DNA of 64,000 bases. Origin: an uncultured Lachnospiraceae bacterium (GTDB taxonomy: Bacteria; Bacillota; Clostridia; Lachnospirales; Lachnospiraceae). Every line of letters begins with the position of its first letter. Position 1 is the first letter of the stretch. The DNA is taken from positions 62,001-126,000 of the forward strand of contig CAMNTM010000005.1 of assembly GCA_946558465.1 (NCBI GenBank). The letters are read 5' to 3'. Both the position numbers and the translations under genes were made by a program. Below, piece by piece: positions 23,820 to 31,534 of this stretch. Below the pieces are notes generated by a model, which saw nothing but the letters and a program-made list of their open reading frames with translations, was not told where the DNA came from and did not search any database.

Positions 23820-25490
23820 ATGAACCGAGAATATAAGGAAAAGCTTTCCGGTAAAATAGAGAAGAATTTTTCCGATTTGGAAATGCGCATTCTGGAAGAT
23901 ATTGTCAGACGGATACATAAAATGGGGAAAATTACCAGCACTGCCGACTGGCAGATAAACAGGCTCCGGATTCTCGGAAATTCCTCTGAGGATATTGAGA
24001 ATATGCTAAAAGATGCATTGCATGCGTCCTATCCGGAGATGTTTGAGCTGTATGATAAAGTGATTGACTGGGAGTATGTACGCAATAAAGATGTTTACGA
24101 ACAGATTAATCAGAAATTTATCCCTTATGAAGAAAATACGGAGCTCCAGCAGCTTACAGAGGGATATATCCGTCAGACGAAAGGAGAGCTTGAAAACATT
24201 ACGCAGTCGTTAGGCTTTTGCCTGGATTACGGGAATGGCCGAAAGGTAATGACTCCATTGGCAGAAATATACCAGGGCTATCTTGATGCTGCTATGCTGG
24301 ACATTACAAGCGGTGCCTTTGATTATAACAGCGTCCTGAGGCGTACCGTAACACAGCTTACCAATAGCGGACTCCGTTATATTAATTATGCTTCCGGGTG
24401 GAGCAATCGTATAGATGTAGCGGCAAGGCGTGCAGTCATGACAGGGATTACCCAGCTCTCCGGGAAAATCGCAGACATGAACGCTGAGAAGCTGGGCACG
24501 GATTATTTTGAAGTAGAATGGCATGCAGGAGCCCGGCCTACACATCAGGTCTGGCAGGGACGGGTTTACAGTAGAGAGGAATTAGTGACGGTATGTGGCC
24601 TGGGTACTGTTGCCGGCTTGGAAGGGGCAAACTGCTATCATTCCCGGGCGCCCTTCTTTCCGGGCATATCTGTACGAAGCTGGTCTGATGAATGGCTGGA
24701 TCAGATGAATAAGGAGGAAAACACACTAAATAAATTTCAGGGCAAAGAATACACGGTATATGAAGCCAAGCAGAAACAAAGGAAAATGGAAACGGCCATG
24801 CGGGCCCAGAGGGAGAAAGTAAAGGCCCTGCAGACGGGAAAGGCTGACCCGGACGAGATTATGCTTGCCAAGTGTAAATATCAGGGCCAGCTTAACGAGT
24901 ATGTGAGATTTTCCCAAAAGATGGGACTCAAGGAAGAGCGCGATAGGATTTATCTGGATATGCAGGGCAGAGTAGCACCGGAAAGCAAGTCTGTTATGAA
25001 GAGATTCCCGAAAGAAATGATTGAAAATGCAGGGCGCGATATAAAGCAGTATGAAAGATATAAGAATATCATAGGAAAAGATATGTGCTCTCTTGCTGAG
25101 TTTGGCCAGATGAAGTATAATGAACCTGAGAAGTTCGGCTTGCTGAAGGGAAAAGCTGATACATATTCTGATATCGATAAAAAAGATTGGACGGTAGAGT
25201 TTAAACAGAAATCTAAGGAAGCATATGAAAGATTTGCTGAAGAAAACATACATATGTCAGTTCATGCGTTGAGCCGATTGCCGAGATTGAATAAGAAGGG
25301 ATATGCGAATATATCAGAGGAACATGTTATGATGCTTTTAAAAAGAAATCCAAATTATTTAGAAGGTAAAGACAAGCTGATTTTCTTTGATGAGAAGTGT
25401 CAGCTAGCTTTAGTAAAAAACAAGGATACAAAGGACATAGTTTCTATCATAAGGCGAAAGCAACCAAAGGAGATATGGGAAAGTGTTTGA
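23820..25490 (+). CDS. Minor capsid protein 2 / MuF-type protein with C-terminal toxin-like domain
   Basis: 556 residues, longer than plain minor capsid proteins. Residues 1-300 fit phage minor capsid protein 2 (SPP1 Gp7/MuF fold): ITSGAFDYNSVLRRTVTQLTNSGLRYINYASG, then VEWHAGARPTHQVWQGRVY and EGANCYHSRAPFFPG. A coiled linker follows. Residues about 475-556 form a separate compact domain, SVHALSRLPRLNK ... EEHVMMLLKRNPNYL ... DKLIFFDEKCQLALVKNKDTKDIVSIIRRK, resembling DUF4258/BrnT-like small nuclease folds. Phage MuF proteins are known carriers of polymorphic toxin domains. The next gene overlaps its stop and may encode the cognate immunity protein. Toxin activity is inference. Confidence 0.85.
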   Translation: MNREYKEKLSGKIEKNFSDLEMRILEDIVRRIHKMGKITSTADWQINRLRILGNSSEDIENMLKDALHASYPEMFELYDKVIDWEYVRNKDVYEQINQKFIPYEENTELQQLTEGYIRQTKGELENITQSLGFCLDYGNGRKVMTPLAEIYQGYLDAAMLDITSGAFDYNSVLRRTVTQLTNSGLRYINYASGWSNRIDVAARRAVMTGITQLSGKIADMNAEKLGTDYFEVEWHAGARPTHQVWQGRVYSREELVTVCGLGTVAGLEGANCYHSRAPFFPGISVRSWSDEWLDQMNKEENTLNKFQGKEYTVYEAKQKQRKMETAMRAQREKVKALQTGKADPDEIMLAKCKYQGQLNEYVRFSQKMGLKEERDRIYLDMQGRVAPESKSVMKRFPKEMIENAGRDIKQYERYKNIIGKDMCSLAEFGQMKYNEPEKFGLLKGKADTYSDIDKKDWTVEFKQKSKEAYERFAEENIHMSVHALSRLPRLNKKGYANISEEHVMMLLKRNPNYLEGKDKLIFFDEKCQLALVKNKDTKDIVSIIRRKQPKEIWESV

Positions 25491-25749
25491 AAAGATGATG
25501 AATTACATCCAGGAGTTTCTGGAAAACACACCAAATGATATTTATGAGTTTTCAATTATTTTAGAAGATGCTCTGGTAGATGATTATGATGAAATGCACA
25601 ACGAACAGCCAAGAGCAACGGAGATTATTGCAGATGAAACACCGGATATTTGTGCCTCAGCTGAGCCAGGAATGACACTGGAGGAAATCGAGGAGTTCAA
25701 GCGAAAGCTGAGAATTGAATATGACAAGGCACTGAAGGCGGTTATATAG
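25483..25749 (+). CDS. Acidic protein overlapping the MuF gene, candidate immunity protein
   Basis: 88 residues from a GTG 11 bases after AAGGAG, overlapping the previous stop by 8 bp. Rich in Glu/Asp (DDYDEMHNEQPRATEIIADETP; TLEEIEEFKRKLRIEYDKAL) with no transmembrane segment. An acidic small protein translationally coupled to a toxin-tailed MuF is the arrangement expected of an immunity protein. I do not recognise a family; it could also be a minor head gene. Confidence 0.6.
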   Translation: MFEKMMNYIQEFLENTPNDIYEFSIILEDALVDDYDEMHNEQPRATEIIADETPDICASAEPGMTLEEIEEFKRKLRIEYDKALKAVI

Positions 25750-25766
25750 ATAAAGGAGGATAGGTG

Positions 25767-26087
25767 ATGGATAATTTTAAAGCAGTATATACAATTTTAT
25801 CGGCATTGGAAAAAGATATGGACGCACCACAGGCTGATGTAAGCAAATTTAACAGCGAGGCACTTTGTGTCAGCGAAAATAGATGGCTTAGATACATAGA
25901 GATGATGACGGACGTTGGATACATAAAAGGGGTGAGAATTGTGAGCGATATTACAGGAGATAAACGGTGCGACTGCCGAAATATACAAATCACCTTGAAG
26001 GGGTTGGAGTATTTGCAGGAAAACAGCATAATGAAGAAAATATACAATACGGCTAAGGGCATAAAAGAAGTTGTACCTGGATTGTAA
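25767..26087 (+). CDS. YjcQ family protein
   Basis: 106 residues from the ATG at 25767, after AAAGGAGGATAGGTG. MDNFKAVYTILSALEKDMDAP, SENRWLRYIEMMTDVGYIKGVRI and ITLKGLEYLQENSIMKKIYNTAKGIKE are the family pattern, a winged-helix-like fold. YjcQ proteins are frequent in Firmicute prophages near head genes; role unknown. Confidence 0.88.
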   Translation: MDNFKAVYTILSALEKDMDAPQADVSKFNSEALCVSENRWLRYIEMMTDVGYIKGVRIVSDITGDKRCDCRNIQITLKGLEYLQENSIMKKIYNTAKGIKEVVPGL

Positions 26088-26183
26088 TATCGTCCGATAA
26101 TTATAGTAAAAGTTACCACTACTCCGCGGAGTGAGCGGTATTTTTATACCAATTTTTAAGGAGGTGATCCAGTTATTTCCCAC

Positions 26184-26211
26184 AAGACGCAGGGTCAGGC
26201 GTCTTATTTTT
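26184..26211 (+). terminator. Terminator between YjcQ and scaffold genes
   Basis: AAGACGC (26184-26190) pairs with GCGTCTT (26199-26205), then ATTTTT. Just upstream are a perfect palindrome ACTCCGCGGAGT (26121-26132) and a small GGTAT-TTTT-ATACC hairpin (26137-26150). This 220-bp gap within the head operon is therefore rich in structure and may tune expression of scaffold and capsid. Confidence 0.65.
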
Positions 26212-26307
26212 ATGTCAGCAGATAAGACGTAAAACAGTCTGAACTTACTTGAAATCAGAGGTGCGACCTCGTAAAAAGAGCGTAGACGAAAGGAAGGTAT
26301 TGTAACT

Positions 26308-26853
26308 ATGAAAAGAGAAGAATTGGAATCCTTAGGGCTGGAAAAAGAAACCGTTGACAAAATCATGGACATGAACGGCGCTGACATCGAGCGGGAAAAG
26401 GCGAAGACAAAAGAGGCCGAAAATGAACGTGATAATTACAAAGAGCAGCTGGATACGACTACAGGCGAGTTAGATAAGCTCAAAGAGCTTAATCCGGAAA
26501 TGCAGGCTACTATCGAAAAGCTTCAGGGGGAACTGAAAGCTAAAGATGAGGAGTACGCGAACAAAGAAGCAGAGAGGCTCTTCCAGGATACTTTGTCGGA
26601 GGCAATTAAAAGTGCAGGCGGCAGGAATCCAAAGTCTGTAATGGCGCTGCTTAACATGGAGGAGTTAAAGGAATCGAAGAACCAGAGCGAGGACATCAAG
26701 AAAGCATTGGAGGCTGTGAAGGAATCCGATGCTTATTTATTTGGAACAGATGAACCCTTCAGTAATCCGGTAGGAGGCACAGGGGGTTCAGGCGGCGGGG
26801 ATTCCACCGTTGTGGCTATGAGGGCGGCAGCAGGGCTTGAACCGAAAAAATAA
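26308..26853 (+). CDS. Phage scaffolding protein (Gp20 type)
   Basis: 181 residues, mostly coiled coil: MKREELESLGLEKETVDKIMDMN, then AKTKEAENERDNYKEQL and QATIEKLQGELKAKDEEYANKEAERLFQDTLSEAIKSAGGRNPKSVMALLNM, typical of the minor structural GP20 / scaffold family. A Gly-rich linker and GLEPKK end follow. It guides prohead assembly and is not expected in mature virions. Confidence 0.92.
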   Translation: MKREELESLGLEKETVDKIMDMNGADIEREKAKTKEAENERDNYKEQLDTTTGELDKLKELNPEMQATIEKLQGELKAKDEEYANKEAERLFQDTLSEAIKSAGGRNPKSVMALLNMEELKESKNQSEDIKKALEAVKESDAYLFGTDEPFSNPVGGTGGSGGGDSTVVAMRAAAGLEPKK

Positions 26854-26874
26854 GAAAGGAAAAGGTAAAAAATT

Positions 26875-27879
26875 ATGCCAAACGCAATTACATTAGCAAA
26901 AGAGTATATCGGTATTTTAGATGAGGTTTACAGGAATGCATCAGTAACGGCTGACCTCATTTCTGATGCAACCATGATGAGAGCAGGGGCAAACGTAAAT
27001 GAGATTATCTATCCTCAGATTGAGGTAGGAGGTCTGGGAGATTATGACCGCAATTCGGGTTATACGTCAGCGGCAGTAAAGCTTGACTGGAAGACGGCCA
27101 GATTCAACTATGACAGAGGCGCGAAGCTGGAAGTAGATACGATGGACAATCAGGAATCCATGAATCTTGCATTTACCCGGGCAGGGGCAACGCTGCAGCG
27201 CGAGAGGGTAGCGCCGGAAGCAGATGCGTTCACTTTTGCGACAATCTGTGGATTTGAGGGGATTACATTAAGAGGTGAGAACCTGGCAGACGCCCAGGCA
27301 TTTCTTGCGTCGCTGCTTGAGGCCAAGAACAAGATGGACGAAGACGAGGTTCCGGAGGAGGGAAGAATCCTCTATGCGACACCGACGCTCCTCAATGGAG
27401 TTATGGCTTTAGACACGACAAAATCAAGAGAGGCTTTAGCCTGTTTCCCGGTAAAGAAAAAGGTACCTCAGGCCAGATTCTATACAGCGATTGACCTTTT
27501 GGACGGGAAATCACCAGGAGAGGAGGCCGGCCATTACAGAAAATCCAAAGGGGAATATAAGCTGACAAGCGATACAAGTATTGTATCCGGTAAGACGTAT
27601 TATACAAAGAGCGATAATACATATACCGCAGTGACAAGCCCTAATGTATCAAACATTGGAAGCTACTACGAAAAAACGTCCGAGGCAAAGGACATTAATT
27701 TCATGATTATCCATAAGCCGGCCATCATCAAGTTTGATAAGCATGTAGCCAATGACATTATCCCGGCCAGACTGAATCCGAATGCAGATGGAGATATTCT
27801 GAAATACAGGAAATACGGGCTTGTAGACTACTACAAGAACAAAGCAGCCGGATTTTATGTTTCGCACAAAACAGCGTAG
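26875..27879 (+). CDS. Major capsid protein with inserted surface-type domain
   Basis: 334 residues directly after the scaffold. EVYRNASVTADLISDATMMRAGANVNEIIYPQIEVGGLGDYDRNSGY and RGAKLEVDTMDNQESMNLAFTRAGATLQRERVAPEADAF are the N-arm and P-domain region of Firmicute HK97-fold capsids. Residues about 220-268 (KLTSDTSIVSGKTYYTKSDNTYTAV...IGSYYEKTSEA) look like a separate inserted beta domain found in various phage structural proteins. The C-terminus (NADGDILKYRKYGLVDYYKNKAAGFYV) is standard. Confidence 0.92.
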   Translation: MPNAITLAKEYIGILDEVYRNASVTADLISDATMMRAGANVNEIIYPQIEVGGLGDYDRNSGYTSAAVKLDWKTARFNYDRGAKLEVDTMDNQESMNLAFTRAGATLQRERVAPEADAFTFATICGFEGITLRGENLADAQAFLASLLEAKNKMDEDEVPEEGRILYATPTLLNGVMALDTTKSREALACFPVKKKVPQARFYTAIDLLDGKSPGEEAGHYRKSKGEYKLTSDTSIVSGKTYYTKSDNTYTAVTSPNVSNIGSYYEKTSEAKDINFMIIHKPAIIKFDKHVANDIIPARLNPNADGDILKYRKYGLVDYYKNKAAGFYVSHKTA

Positions 27880-27890
27880 AAAGGAGCAAT

Positions 27891-28055
27891 ATGAGAACAG
27901 TAGGAAAGACTTTTCAGGAACCGCCAAAACAGAAAGTAAAAAAGCCTTCAAAGAAGGAAATAATAGCAATTCTCAACGAAAGGGGCGTTGAATTTGATGA
28001 AAAATCAACGGTAGATGAGCTTATCAAGCTGGTTCCGGAAGGAATTAAGATATAA
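27891..28055 (+). CDS. HeH/LEM-like small head protein
   Basis: 54 residues, ATG after AAAGGAGCAAT. A basic start is followed by KKEIIAILNERGVEFDEKSTVDELIKLVPE, a helix-extended-loop-helix fold of the SAP/HeH type seen in short genes after capsid genes. Its stop overlaps the next start (TAATG). Confidence 0.7.
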   Translation: MRTVGKTFQEPPKQKVKKPSKKEIIAILNERGVEFDEKSTVDELIKLVPEGIKI

Positions 28056-28432
28056 TGAATTGTTATGCAGATTATGATTTTTATAAGTCTGTTTATCATG
28101 GCGGCTTAAAAGAAGAAGAGTTTAACAGATATGTTATCAAGGCGAGCGCCTATGTCCGGAGGATAACCTTCAGACGGGCCGATGCCTATGCCGAGGGCGA
28201 TGAGATAAAGCTTTCATGCTGCGCGGTATGCGATATATATGCAGACGATGAAAAAAGAAGAGCGGAGTATAAAGGTCGGAATATCACCTCCGAAAAAAAC
28301 GACGGGCTTTCTATTACTTTTGCGCAGGAGCAGCGTGAAGGGGAAACTTCTGAGGAACTGCTTTATCGTAAGGCTTATAAAGCGGCAGAGATTTTTCTGG
28401 CCGGGAAGGGTCTGCTGGATTGGAGTGTGTAA
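28055..28432 (+). CDS. Head-tail connector (adaptor) protein
   Basis: 125 residues. YADYDFYKSVYHGGLKEEEFNRYVIKASAYVRRITFRRADAYAEGDEIKLSCCAVCDIYADDEKRR is the helical pattern of SPP1 Gp15/HK97 gp6-like adaptors. It would bind the portal after packaging. One-base overlap with the gene before. Confidence 0.8.
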   Translation: MNCYADYDFYKSVYHGGLKEEEFNRYVIKASAYVRRITFRRADAYAEGDEIKLSCCAVCDIYADDEKRRAEYKGRNITSEKNDGLSITFAQEQREGETSEELLYRKAYKAAEIFLAGKGLLDWSV

Positions 28433-28434
28433 AA

Positions 28435-28827
28435 ATGATTACTAATGCGGATATGACTATTTATAATCAAGTTCCAAACAAAGAAAAGAAATGCTTTGAG
28501 TGGCGCTCCCACTATATTCCGGCGGTAAGTTTCCACACGGACCAGAAGGCTTCCTTCGGCGATGCAGGCGCGAAAAAAGAAGACATTTATAAAATCCGTA
28601 TCCCAGAAGAACATCTGGAGGATTACAGGACGCCGGAGGAGTTCCACAAGGATTCCGGGGAAGGCTGGACGGTAGAAAAGGGGGCCCTGTTTGTTACCGG
28701 GCATCATGGAGAGATAACCGGCACACAGGACCTGGAAAAGCTGCACAGGCCCTACGGCATTATAAACAGCTGGTCAGATAGCCGCAGAGGCAGCCTTCCC
28801 CATATACGGATAGGGGGGACGGTGTAA
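28435..28827 (+). CDS. Head closure / minor capsid-type protein (DUF6751-like)
   Basis: 130 residues from the ATG at 28435, two bases after the previous stop. MTIYNQVPNKEKKCFEWRSHYIPAVSFHTDQKASF and FHKDSGEGWTVEKGALFVTGHHGEIT suggest the small beta-barrel of head-completion proteins; many phages have this gene third after the capsid. Family assignment is from memory of layout. Confidence 0.7.
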   Translation: MITNADMTIYNQVPNKEKKCFEWRSHYIPAVSFHTDQKASFGDAGAKKEDIYKIRIPEEHLEDYRTPEEFHKDSGEGWTVEKGALFVTGHHGEITGTQDLEKLHRPYGIINSWSDSRRGSLPHIRIGGTV

Positions 28828-28829
28828 AA

Positions 28830-29144
28830 ATGAAGTTCCGCATTACGATGAACCCGGAGGATAAAATACTGTTAAAGAGGGGCTTAAATAAGAACGGGAA
28901 GGGCCAGTTTTTCTTTTCCAGCGAATTCGGACGGCTGTGTACAGGATATGTCCCCAGGAAAAACGGAGTCTTAAGAAAAAGCCTCCGGATAGAGCCGGAC
29001 AACATTTCCTGGAATACCCCCTATGCCAGAAGGCAGTATTATGAGCACAAGGAGAAGCGTTTATGGGCCGAGAAATGCTGGCAGGACCACAAGAGGGACA
29101 TTATCCGGTCTACAGCAAAGTTTTGCGGCCTGACGGTAAAATAG
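28830..29144 (+). CDS. Minor capsid protein (Minor_capsid_2 type)
   Basis: 104 residues. KFRITMNPEDKILLKRGLNKNGKGQFFFSSEFGRLCTGYVPRKNGVL and WNTPYARRQYYEHKEKRLWAEKCWQDHKRDII match the phage minor capsid 2 pattern, the equivalent of HK97 gp10-like connectors. Follows its neighbour by 2 bp. Confidence 0.82.
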   Translation: MKFRITMNPEDKILLKRGLNKNGKGQFFFSSEFGRLCTGYVPRKNGVLRKSLRIEPDNISWNTPYARRQYYEHKEKRLWAEKCWQDHKRDIIRSTAKFCGLTVK

Positions 29145-29169
29145 AAAGAACAAAGAGGCAGGAAAGCAA

Positions 29170-29604
29170 ATGAGCATAATCAATGCAGTAAGAGAGTTTA
29201 TACAAGAGAGCTGTCCGTACTTAGAGGAGTTTGACGGCCTTTTTCCGGTAGTCAATCTGGATATGCTGCCGGAGAATCCGGCGTCGTATTCCATTGAGAG
29301 TATCCCCAGCGAGCCTATTGTAAAACGGTACACGAACGGGGATTCCGTAAGGAAAATTACGTTCCATCTGTGTTCCAGAGAGTTTTACAATGAGAAAGCG
29401 AATGCGGATACCTCGGAGTTCTATGAGAAGTTTTCGGACTGGCTTGAGGAGTGCAACAAGCAGAAAAACCTTCCGGCGCTGGAGGGAGGCATGCGGCCCC
29501 TGAAATTTATTGTGAACACTGGGGGCTATGCAGACGATGCCACAGGGACCCTGTCACAGTATCGGATACAGTGTGAATTTAGATATTTTAAACCAAGAAT
29601 ATAA
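29170..29604 (+). CDS. Tail terminator / Minor_capsid_3-like protein
   Basis: 144 residues. INAVREFIQESCPYLEEFDGLFPVVNLDML and VKRYTNGDSVRKITFHLCSREFYNEKANADTSEFYEKFSDWLEE correspond to the phage minor capsid protein 3 family, thought to close the tail end. Position just before the tail tube gene agrees. Confidence 0.8.
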   Translation: MSIINAVREFIQESCPYLEEFDGLFPVVNLDMLPENPASYSIESIPSEPIVKRYTNGDSVRKITFHLCSREFYNEKANADTSEFYEKFSDWLEECNKQKNLPALEGGMRPLKFIVNTGGYADDATGTLSQYRIQCEFRYFKPRI

Positions 29605-29620
29605 GGAGGCAGATAGAAAA

Positions 29621-30205
29621 ATGATGGACATGAAACTACAGTTTTTTGCTGAAACAGACATCAGCACAAGCGGAAATGAAGGGAATGACGACGTAGTACA
29701 GCGTTATCAGGAAGCCCTGTATGTAAACGTGACGCCGAAAACGCCGACTCCTTCCTGGGAGCTGTTTGGGACCGGTGCGACAAAGGCAGATGAGAGCTTT
29801 GACGCAAAGACAAATGATAAGAGATATATCAATCAGGTATCTTCGTCGCAGAGTGTAACAGGCTATACCTATTCCATAGAATATGAGTATGACCAGATTC
29901 CGTCCCAGAAAGCGATTAAGTTTATTGACAGCGTAGCAAAAAAAGAGAAGGTAGGAGCCGACGCTATGACGGACCTTACTATTGTGTCCATGTACCTTCC
30001 GGCAGACGAAACAAAGGGTTATCCATCAAGGAAGCGCCGGGTAGCGATTTCCCCGGACGGAAATGCGGATAATGACGGAACCATGACCGGAACCGGAAGC
30101 CTGCTGGGCCGTACAGATTGGAGCTATGGCTACTTTAACGTAGAGACGCGGACGTTTACGGCAGACAAAGCGGCGGAGGCTGCTTTTGATGTAACCGTGG
30201 GGTAG
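29621..30205 (+). CDS. Major tail tube protein
   Basis: 194 residues from the ATG at 29621, 12 bases after AAGGAGG. KLQFFAETDISTSGNEG is followed by GTGATKADESFDAKTNDKRYINQVSSSQSVTGYTYSIEYEYDQIP and the NADNDGTMTGTGSLLGRTDWSYGYFN region, typical of phage tail tube proteins (Phi13/TP901-1-like). The stop follows GTG GGG; a -1 slip there would add about 50 residues (see next entry). Confidence 0.88.
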   Translation: MMDMKLQFFAETDISTSGNEGNDDVVQRYQEALYVNVTPKTPTPSWELFGTGATKADESFDAKTNDKRYINQVSSSQSVTGYTYSIEYEYDQIPSQKAIKFIDSVAKKEKVGADAMTDLTIVSMYLPADETKGYPSRKRRVAISPDGNADNDGTMTGTGSLLGRTDWSYGYFNVETRTFTADKAAEAAFDVTVG

Positions 30206-30342
30206 TACCGGCTGCCGGCAACATGGCGGCCGGCAGTCCGGAAGAGTCAGGCCATGAGGAAACAGAAGCGCCGAAGGTTCTGAAAGAACCGGAGGAGCAG
30301 GAAAAAACAGAAAGTGAACAGGTAAAGGGCGCCGGGGAGTAA
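30198..30342 (+). other. Possible -1 frameshift extension of the tail tube protein
   Basis: At the end of the tube gene, GTG GGG TAG contains four G; a -1 slip on GGG lets reading pass the stop and run to TAA at 30340-30342. The added sequence is about 46 residues rich in Pro, Glu and Lys (AAGNMAAGSPEESGHEETEA ... KVLKEPEEQEKTESEQ). The frame could start at an ATG at 30223, but that has no ribosome site. SPP1 makes a longer tail tube protein by a +1 shift at the same place. It could also be chance, since G+C-rich sequence has few stops. Confidence 0.35.
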
Positions 30343-30355
30343 TCTCCGGCGTTTT
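30330..30355 (+). terminator. Terminator after the tail tube gene
   Basis: CGCCGGGGA (30330-30338), loop GTAA, TCTCCGGCG (30343-30351; one G-U), then TTTT. A strong terminator here would lower expression of tail assembly genes relative to the tube, as phages require. Confidence 0.85.
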
Positions 30356-30375
30356 GATATCAGGAGGGAAAAATC

Positions 30376-30732
30376 ATGATGACAATTGAAATTAACGGCG
30401 TAACCTTACCGTTTGATGCTACCGATGCGGATACCTTAGATAAATACTTAAGGGCCACCGATGCATGTGCGGAAAGGCTCGATAGCATGGAGAGCCCGGG
30501 AGATAACCGGGAAAAGATCGTGCAGATGTACCGGGACGTCTGCCAGTCCGTTAAAACCGTCTTTGACGATATATTTGGGGCTGGTACCGGCGAAAAGGTA
30601 TGCGGGTCGAATGACTCTGCAAACCAGTGCAGGGAAGCCTATGCGGCGTTGATAACGGAGTATAACAGGCAGCAGGAGGAAGCAACGAAAGCAAATGAAG
30701 AGTTCCAGAAGCTTTTCGTAAATAACAAATGA
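30376..30732 (+). CDS. Tail assembly chaperone-like protein (DUF6673-like)
   Basis: 118 residues after CAGGAGGG. MTIEINGVTLPFDATDADTLDKYLRATDACAERLDSM and VKTVFDDIFGAGTGEKVCGSNDSANQCREAYAALITEYNRQQ fit the first of two chaperone genes before the tape measure in Firmicute siphophages. The next gene overlaps its stop (ATGA), so no frameshift is needed between them. Confidence 0.75.
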   Translation: MMTIEINGVTLPFDATDADTLDKYLRATDACAERLDSMESPGDNREKIVQMYRDVCQSVKTVFDDIFGAGTGEKVCGSNDSANQCREAYAALITEYNRQQEEATKANEEFQKLFVNNK

Positions 30733-31328
30733 TACTCACAGAGAAACCCCCGGTATACTTGTCCGTGAACGGGAAGGACTATCCGATACTTACGGACTTT
30801 CGGGCGGTGCTTGATTATGAGGCCCACATGAAACAGAACGCCTCAGACAGGGAAATCGTCCTGGCAGTGTATGAGATGTATAAAAGGGATAATGGAATCT
30901 TAAAATCCGATAACTTTATGGCAGCTTTAGAACAACTGAATTGGTTTGTCTCCTGCGGGGAGAAGCCCAAAAGCAGGCCGTCTAATGAGGCGCTGGGAAT
31001 CAACCGGAACCGGCCCTTTGATTTTGAAGTGGACGGAGGACTCATATATTCCGCCTTTGTGCAGACCTACGGAATAGACCTGTATGAAGTAGAATATATG
31101 CACTGGTGGAAGTTTAACGCGCTCCTTGCGGACATCAGTAAGGAGTGCAGGTTTTCTAAGGTGATGGAATACCGGACCATTGATTTAAAAAATAAAAATC
31201 TCAGCAAGGAGCAGAAGAAACTGTATTCTGCCCTCCAGAGCTATTACAAGATTGTAGAAAAAAGAAGCCAGGAAGAGGATGACTTTATCAAAGCACTGAT
31301 GGAAGGGAGGGACCCGATGAAACGGTGA
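30729..31328 (+). CDS. Gp15 family tail assembly protein
   Basis: 199 residues. Gp15 phage family: VNGKDYPILTDFRAVLDYEAHMKQN, then LNWFVSCGEKPKSRPSNEALGINRNRPFDFEVDGGLIYSAFVQTYGIDLYEVEYMHWWKFNALLADIS, and a basic helical end. It is the second tail assembly chaperone. Starts in ATGA overlap. Confidence 0.92.
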   Translation: MILTEKPPVYLSVNGKDYPILTDFRAVLDYEAHMKQNASDREIVLAVYEMYKRDNGILKSDNFMAALEQLNWFVSCGEKPKSRPSNEALGINRNRPFDFEVDGGLIYSAFVQTYGIDLYEVEYMHWWKFNALLADISKECRFSKVMEYRTIDLKNKNLSKEQKKLYSALQSYYKIVEKRSQEEDDFIKALMEGRDPMKR

Positions 31329-31486
31329 CAACGGGAAACAACAAGAAAAGGAAAGTGAAATGCCCTTATTGTGGGTATAAGATGCCGATATTTTTTGACG
31401 AAGACACAGTGTGTTGCGGCATATATGTACGCTGTAAGGGCAGGAGCTGCAGAAAAATATTTGAAATCAGGATAAACGTCAAGTAG
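31325..31486 (+). CDS. Com-like zinc ribbon protein
   Basis: 53 residues from a GTG overlapping the Gp15 stop. KVKCPYCGYKMPIFFDEDTVCCGIYVRCKGRSCRKIFEIRI has the two CxxC-type knuckles of the short Com/zinc-ribbon family. It sits between chaperone and tape measure genes. It may regulate translation, but the role is unknown. Confidence 0.7.
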   Translation: MTTGNNKKRKVKCPYCGYKMPIFFDEDTVCCGIYVRCKGRSCRKIFEIRINVK

Positions 31487-31534
31487 TGCCATTGAGCCGA
31501 TGACTTTATTTCACATAAAGGCAGGTGGCAGTAT

